Shown: positions 58,686 to 64,000 of the stretch, piece by piece
Layout: each line of letters starts with the position of its first letter
How positions within the stretch are numbered: position 1 is the stretch's first letter
Assembly (NCBI GenBank): GCA_028023455.1
Contig: JAQFVV010006306.1
Span: 2,011,001-2,075,000, forward strand
Source: Epiperipatus broadwayi
Taxonomy: Eukaryota; Onychophora; Udeonychophora; Euonychophora; Peripatidae
Length of the DNA stretch: 64,000 nt
Reading direction: 5' to 3'
Position numbers and translations under genes: made by a program
Notes under the pieces: model-generated
What the model was told of the DNA's origin: nothing
What the model saw: the letters and a program-made list of their open reading frames with translations, nothing else
The model's database searches: none

Positions 58686-58778
58686 CCAATGGAAGCACCA
58701 AGCCTCAGCCCGGACCTGAAAGAAAAGGATGGATTAGTGACATTTTGTTGGTTGAATCTGTGTGGATACTATAAAAAG
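58686..58778 (+). promoter_or_regulatory. Candidate core promoter (CCAAT and TATA boxes)
   Basis: CCAAT at 58686-58690 and TATAAAAAG at 58770-58778, 80 bp apart, in DNA less AT-rich than its surroundings. Transcription would be expected to start near 58800, giving a 5' leader of about 90 bases before the ATG at 58893. Confidence 0.45.
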
Positions 58779-58892
58779 GAGAAATACAGTTTTCCTGACA
58801 GTTTTTCCGGTTTGCTTTTTGAGGGTCGGTGATAGGACGCACATATCATACTCTCTCTCTATTTTAAAAAATGAACTGACTGTGATACCAAA

Positions 58893-58985
58893 ATGAACCA
58901 GCTAATGCTACCTCTGGAACATCTGACCGGGTTTTCAAATAAAGACTCCGTGGAAATTTACATCAAGAGCAGTGATTCTTCTACT
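58893..58985 (+). CDS. Candidate first coding exon of an unidentified gene
   Basis: ATG at 58893 opens 31 codons (MNQLMLPLEHLTGFSNKDSV and on to SSDSST) and ends at ACT|GTAAGC, a good splice donor at 58986 in phase 0. Codon use is unlike the AT-driven frames elsewhere in the window, and a TATA box lies 115-123 bases upstream. A two-codon upstream frame (ATG AAC TGA, 58871-58879) precedes it and could dampen translation. I do not recognise the protein. The next exon was not found, so the intron would run past 64000, or an exon was missed. It could be a chance combination, but the order TATA, leader, ATG, donor is coherent. Confidence 0.45.
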
Positions 58986-61900
58986 GTAAGCTATTGACAT
59001 GAACTCTAAAATTTAAAAATAATTAAGAACTTTCATTCAAGCTTATGAACTTCTATCTGACTTTTAGGTTTAAAATCAATTGAAAATATTTAAATTTATA
59101 TGTTTTGCATTGATAAACATCATTTCCATTTTATTATTTTTTATTTGTATTAATACTTATCGTATAAATTATTTAAATGCATGAAATTTAAAGTTGTGTA
59201 TAGACGTTGCATAGATTCGTTAGCGGTTAATTATGTTGCTGTTTCATAGTCGATTGGAATATATAAGTCATCATGTCACTGCAACATCTTATGATGAATG
59301 CTATTGGGTTTTTGTATTCCCTATGCAATTGACATTATCAATGACTTTGTATTTTGATCGGTTATGTTTATTTTGGAATGTTTTTAACTGTGGAATCTGT
59401 GCAGCCGATCTATACTCAACATTTTAAAACAAATTTTATAAAATTCATCTGTGCGAACATAATAAATGTTAAATTTAAGTTGGGCATGAATGGCTGTATA
59501 GATTTGTAAAGTTATATATAATTTAAGGGAGGGTAATCTTAGGTTATTCGTTTCGTAGTTGAATTAGCTAAATGGATTGGATATATTTGTGTATTTAGTA
59601 GATGTAGTATGAGATCCCTATGAGCAGGATTGCACATATATGCCACACACCTTCTGTTTGCCTATGGATGGGTTTGTAAGTCGGGAAAGGACTGCAGTTC
59701 ATTCCTATGGAGTTTTTTTTATTGTTCTACTCACCAACAGATGTAGCATTCTTGTTGGTGGAGAGACAATGTCTTCTCTAACTCTACTTACTGTTCAGAT
59801 GTACATTCCTGACAGTATAGTATTTTGTGTTATCGTATTTTCATGCTACATTGAATACATAAATGTATCAGATGGATTGGCACCAGTTTGACTGCGAACT
59901 TTTTGGCCTAAGGTGAAATAAGGGATAGAACATTTTTCTTTTCAAATACAATCTATATAGTCTATTCATACTTGACTCACTAAATAAATATTAAACTCAT
60001 TATTGCAATTTAGTTAAATGTAAATTTAAAGATTAATATAAAAATCTAAAATGTTAAACTTATTCCTCAAATTAGAATGATTTTATATGTGTGTAAATAA
60101 ATATTTTTATGTGTTAATTTATGGCAGTGGCTTTTATTTTTTTATATTTAAGATATAAAGTTATATTTTATAATCTCTGCTGTTCCACTGAGCTAGTGAC
60201 TTGGGCTAACGATCTGAATATTTAAATAAAGTGGAATCTTAACAGCACGTATCTGCCTACTTTATAAATTTTTCTAGGCTCAAATGCCTAGATGGTGCCC
60301 CTGTAGTGCAGATTGCGGTTTGATTCGATCTCCACTGTTTTTCGATCATTACAATATATATATATTTAGTTACCACAAGACAGTTCTAGTGATTTTGTAT
60401 AATTATATTTATTTTTTAATGTTAAATTGGTTTTAAGACTTAGATTTATAATTCTTGATTTTATTGAGTGTATTTGATATATCATGGTATGCTTTTAAAT
60501 ATTTTTTAAAGTATAGATGCTATTGAAAATTGTCCATTAATCTTGACAAAGTTCTTTCAAAATTTAGTTAGGTATAATAACATATGAGTTTAAATATTTA
60601 AGATAAAAAAGTCAATTTTGTTTTTTAAAGATTTTTATTCTTCTTAAAGATGTTTAAATAATGGTGATTTTAATAATCAAAATTTAGTTTAAAATTAACG
60701 CTCCTGCACTGCACTAACATTCTGTCAGATGTATTTGTTCTCACTAGATTTAAGCTTTCAACTTTCACTTTAATATTAAACCATCATTATTTATCAGAAT
60801 ATAATAAATTTGACCTCATTTGATAGATATTTTTGTTTAGAAATTAAATTTAAAAAATCACATTTGATTTTCAGAATTATTTTAAAAATTAGATTTTAAT
60901 CAAAACAAAGTGCTGTCACATCATCAAATTTCAGATGAACCAAATTCAATTTGCATAATGAATGAAGTCTTCTTTGTTTGATGTTTGTTTTAAAAATCTG
61001 AATGAATTATTTTTAATATCTAGTAAATCTATCAATTTATACTTTAAAAGTTTAAAATGTTTTCATAATTTTTACAGTATTACTAAATGTTATAAGTCTG
61101 TTGAGTGACATCATTTCTAGACAGTTGAATTTCCTGTGACCATAATCTCTATGGTAACATTACACAGAAGAATATATTCTTTTATATTTAAAAATAAAAC
61201 ATTTTTGTAAAAAAAAATGTAATAATGTATATTTTTGATTTCTAATAACACAATTACAATACAAAAATAACCATAAACTTTCCAAAAAATCAAGTTTTTA
61301 TACCATCTTATTTTTTCTCAATCTCAACAAAGTTCAAGATCATTTAACACAAAAACTCCTGACATCTTTTGAATTTTTTTGAAATTAAAATATAAAATAT
61401 ATATATATGAATTTTAAAGCTGTAAAAAATGGTTGCAAAATTATTCAATAGAGAGTGTAAAATGCAAATTTTCTATCTAGATTTCTCAGACATGAGTCTG
61501 TCGCTTATAAATCTGTTGGTTAATCTTTCTCCTAAAAAAAGAGTTTAAAAAGAATACAAGAAAGATTTAGATTTTAATTAGTTTAAAGTAGTTTTAAAAA
61601 GATTATGACTCTAAAGCTCTTCAAAAATCATTTAAACAGCATATTTCAAAATTAATGAAAGAATAGGTACTAATGTGTGCGTATATATATATACTTTAGT
61701 AAGTTAATTTTATTATATTTAAAAACTTTACCCAGTTTGCCATTTTTACTTTGTTTCCTATATATATTTGAAATTATATAGAAATTCTATAGATATTTTA
61801 TCCACCATATTTGAATTTTGTATGTCATTTATCTACCTGATATATATTATTCCTGCTTGAAATACAGATGACACTTTGTCTTGGGCTTAAAGAAGTTGAT

Positions 61901-64000
61901 TTTAATTTGTGTTTTAAGTTGTTAGAGTCTATTTATTTAGTAGTTTTACTTTTAATGTGGTGTAGAATTGAATGCATATTGTATATTAAGCTAATTTTGT
62001 CTTGCTTTGGCATTGTGAAAATTTAAAATTAATTCACTGTATTATTATTGACTATTCTTTTAAGTATATAAAAAAATAAATGTACAGATCTTAACTTAGC
62101 TAATATATCTAACAGAAACAGGTAAATAATAAAGTTACTTAGTAATAGTGTTCGGAGATGATACTGAATTATTACTGTAAGATTTTTGTGAGTTAATATT
62201 TAAATACTATTCAATGTCATTAATATTTAAATATGACCCAATGCCAAATGTAATGTATGCTAACTTAAAAGGGGTATTTCAATTGACATACATTTGTATA
62301 CTATATTGAACTGCTAATAAAATTTACTTTGTTTTTTATTAGATCAGTTTTAGCATGTTTATTGTTACCTGCTTTGCCAATTGATATTTCTAAAAAATTC
62401 TCCATTCTCCTTCAACCTATAGAAATTTAAGTTTCTATTAGAAATAGTGTGTAGCCAAGTAGACATTTGGAATGAAGATCCTCATAAACTCTAATGTGAT
62501 GTCTCTTAATAAGACGTTTTGAACTATAAGTGCAGTGGTGCTTTCTGGTGATGGGTATTGATGTACCTACTATCTATTACAATATATTTATCATTTTTTA
62601 ATATTACAATAAAATTTGTTTGATTATTAATTAAAACATCAATCAGGCATGGGGAATGGAAGGAGAAGATATTTTAGGTTAAAGTATTAGAAAATAGAGT
62701 GTAATGGAAATTATTAAAAATCATCATGTGAAACATCTTACAGATGATCTCTTAGTTATGTCTGGACATTTTGTTTGAATTCATTGTGTTGATCCACTTA
62801 CTGGCTTATACTGTTTAAAATAAAGTATTGTTATAGCAATCAATAAAGCAAGTCTTATATAGCACGGCATTGCTTTTATAAGCTTGTATTTACAAATATG
62901 TAATATGGAAAGCATGCCAATAGCTTAAACAAGCTCTTAATTGATAAATATGGTAAGCGAAAATATTTAAAATCTCTCTCTGGAATGTTCTGCTTGAATC
63001 ATTAGCCTACGATTTAATTCTCATTTTTGCATTTCTTCACTTTAATTACGATTCAAAAATTAAATAGTTAAATTGTGCAATATCTTGATTAATTTATAAA
63101 TATATGTGTTTAGGTGATATCATAAGAATAGATATTAATAACTGCATATTTACGAAAGCTTATTGATTTCAAGGGTGACATATGGCCTCACACTCATAGC
63201 ATAGCACTTAAGCGAATATATTTATTCATTTACAGCAGCATAAGAAAAGCCTGTTATCTTTTGAATTACAATATCATGGTTAGGCTTAATGTGATTCCAA
63301 GTTACTTTTCAGTGCTGATGAGATTATTACCAATTAATGAATAAAGATTTGAAGCTGGAATTTGGGTCTTTTCTTAAAAAAGTTATGGCATGGTAAAGGG
63401 TTTTGATTAATGGTAGCAGTCTCAAAATAAATGAGAATACCCAGAGAGTTCAGGTCTTTTAAATAATATTCATTTTATATGTAGTTATAAAGTTATACTG
63501 ATGGTAGATGTATATTCATGAATAAATGATGATGAGCAGGAAATATTACTTTTTCTTAACCATTGTTACCAGCAATAAGATCAGAAATTGATAAATAATT
63601 TTAATGTGCTCATTATCAATCTTTGAATTGGGCTTCACAGCTAAATCTTGTTGCAATATATATATATATATAAAATTTTGCAATCAAATATTAATAAAGA
63701 CAGTAACCTAAATATATATAAAGTACAACTTTAAAAAACCTTTTCTTAGGAACACTTTCATAATCTTTGTCAACTAACACTTTCAAAGGCTAACCTTCCC
63801 ACAATTCCATAATTTTTCGTTTGCTACCTGTCTGTTTATTAAGTCTCGCTTATATTTATACATTAACATGGCCTCCTTTATTTTCTTTTTATTGTTGTTT
63901 CTTTCAATTTGTAATCTTTCTACAGTATTATAATTCAAATTAAAAACATAGTCATAAAAAAACCAACGCAAAAACATTATCATTTCCATTATAAATTTTG
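58986..64000 (+). other. Probable intron or intergenic AT-rich DNA
   Basis: No convincing second exon or mobile element. Short frames at 59233-59427, 59640-59891 and 63783-63989 lack recognisable domains. A (TA)n tract is at 63654-63672. Confidence 0.4.

Noticed and set aside
59640-59891. 83-codon frame MPHTFCLPMDG...
   Set aside because: No recognisable domain or splice context; consistent with chance.
60184-60345. A-box-like (TAGCTCAGTGG, minus) and B-box-like (GGTTTGATTCGATC, plus) motifs as a tRNA or SINE
   Set aside because: The two boxes are on opposite strands and no cloverleaf or second copy was seen.
1-64000. CRISPR arrays, bacterial operons or rRNA
   Set aside because: None present; the organisation is that of an animal genome.

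Overview
The window looks like intergenic and intronic DNA from an AT-rich animal genome, probably an invertebrate. It is dominated by mobile elements at different stages of decay. Evidence for a metazoan: tRNA-derived SINEs with target-site duplications (TSDs), RTE-type and CR1/Jockey-group LINEs, a Ty3/Gypsy LTR retrotransposon, and one plausible spliced first exon behind a TATA box. Prokaryotic organisation is absent. I cannot name the species.

Layout: 1-5413 is AT-rich DNA with SINE copies and a 750-bp foldback. 5414-18126 is a nearly intact minus-strand Ty3/Gypsy element with unusually long (3.37 kb) near-identical LTRs, a gag, and a pol in the -1 frame. 18169-21591 may be a long solo LTR of a different element. 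22620-32081 is a nest of four RTE LINE copies in both orientations; one has a textbook 5' inversion. They are invaded by SINEs and foldbacks. 34290-39700 is a CR1/Jockey-group LINE whose ORF1 (PHD finger, coiled coil, SGNH esterase) is broken only by a 312-bp insertion, while its ORF2 is frameshifted. 39700-58600 is mostly featureless AT-rich DNA studded with short repeats. 58686-58990 is the best candidate for a host promoter and first coding exon.

The most interesting system is a dispersed repeat superfamily (families A and B here) with about a dozen insertions between 25 and 54 kb. Its members are palindromic and/or tandem and carry type I hammerhead-ribozyme cores: CTGANGA, a short stem II, GAAAC, then GTC followed by TGGGG. 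The flanks form a two-part stem I with an internal loop. Three copies (28450-28512 plus, 52570-52611 plus, 53487-53543 minus) keep all core residues and the proximal stem I. Stem III is tiny and in family A self-complementary (ACTAGT), so cleavage as a dimer is plausible. Family B at 27483-28560 has two HHR-bearing monomers head-to-tail in each arm of a palindrome. This resembles retrozyme or Penelope-associated small hammerheads, but I saw no autonomous partner in the window.

All functional statements are inferred from sequence; nothing was searched or folded computationally.
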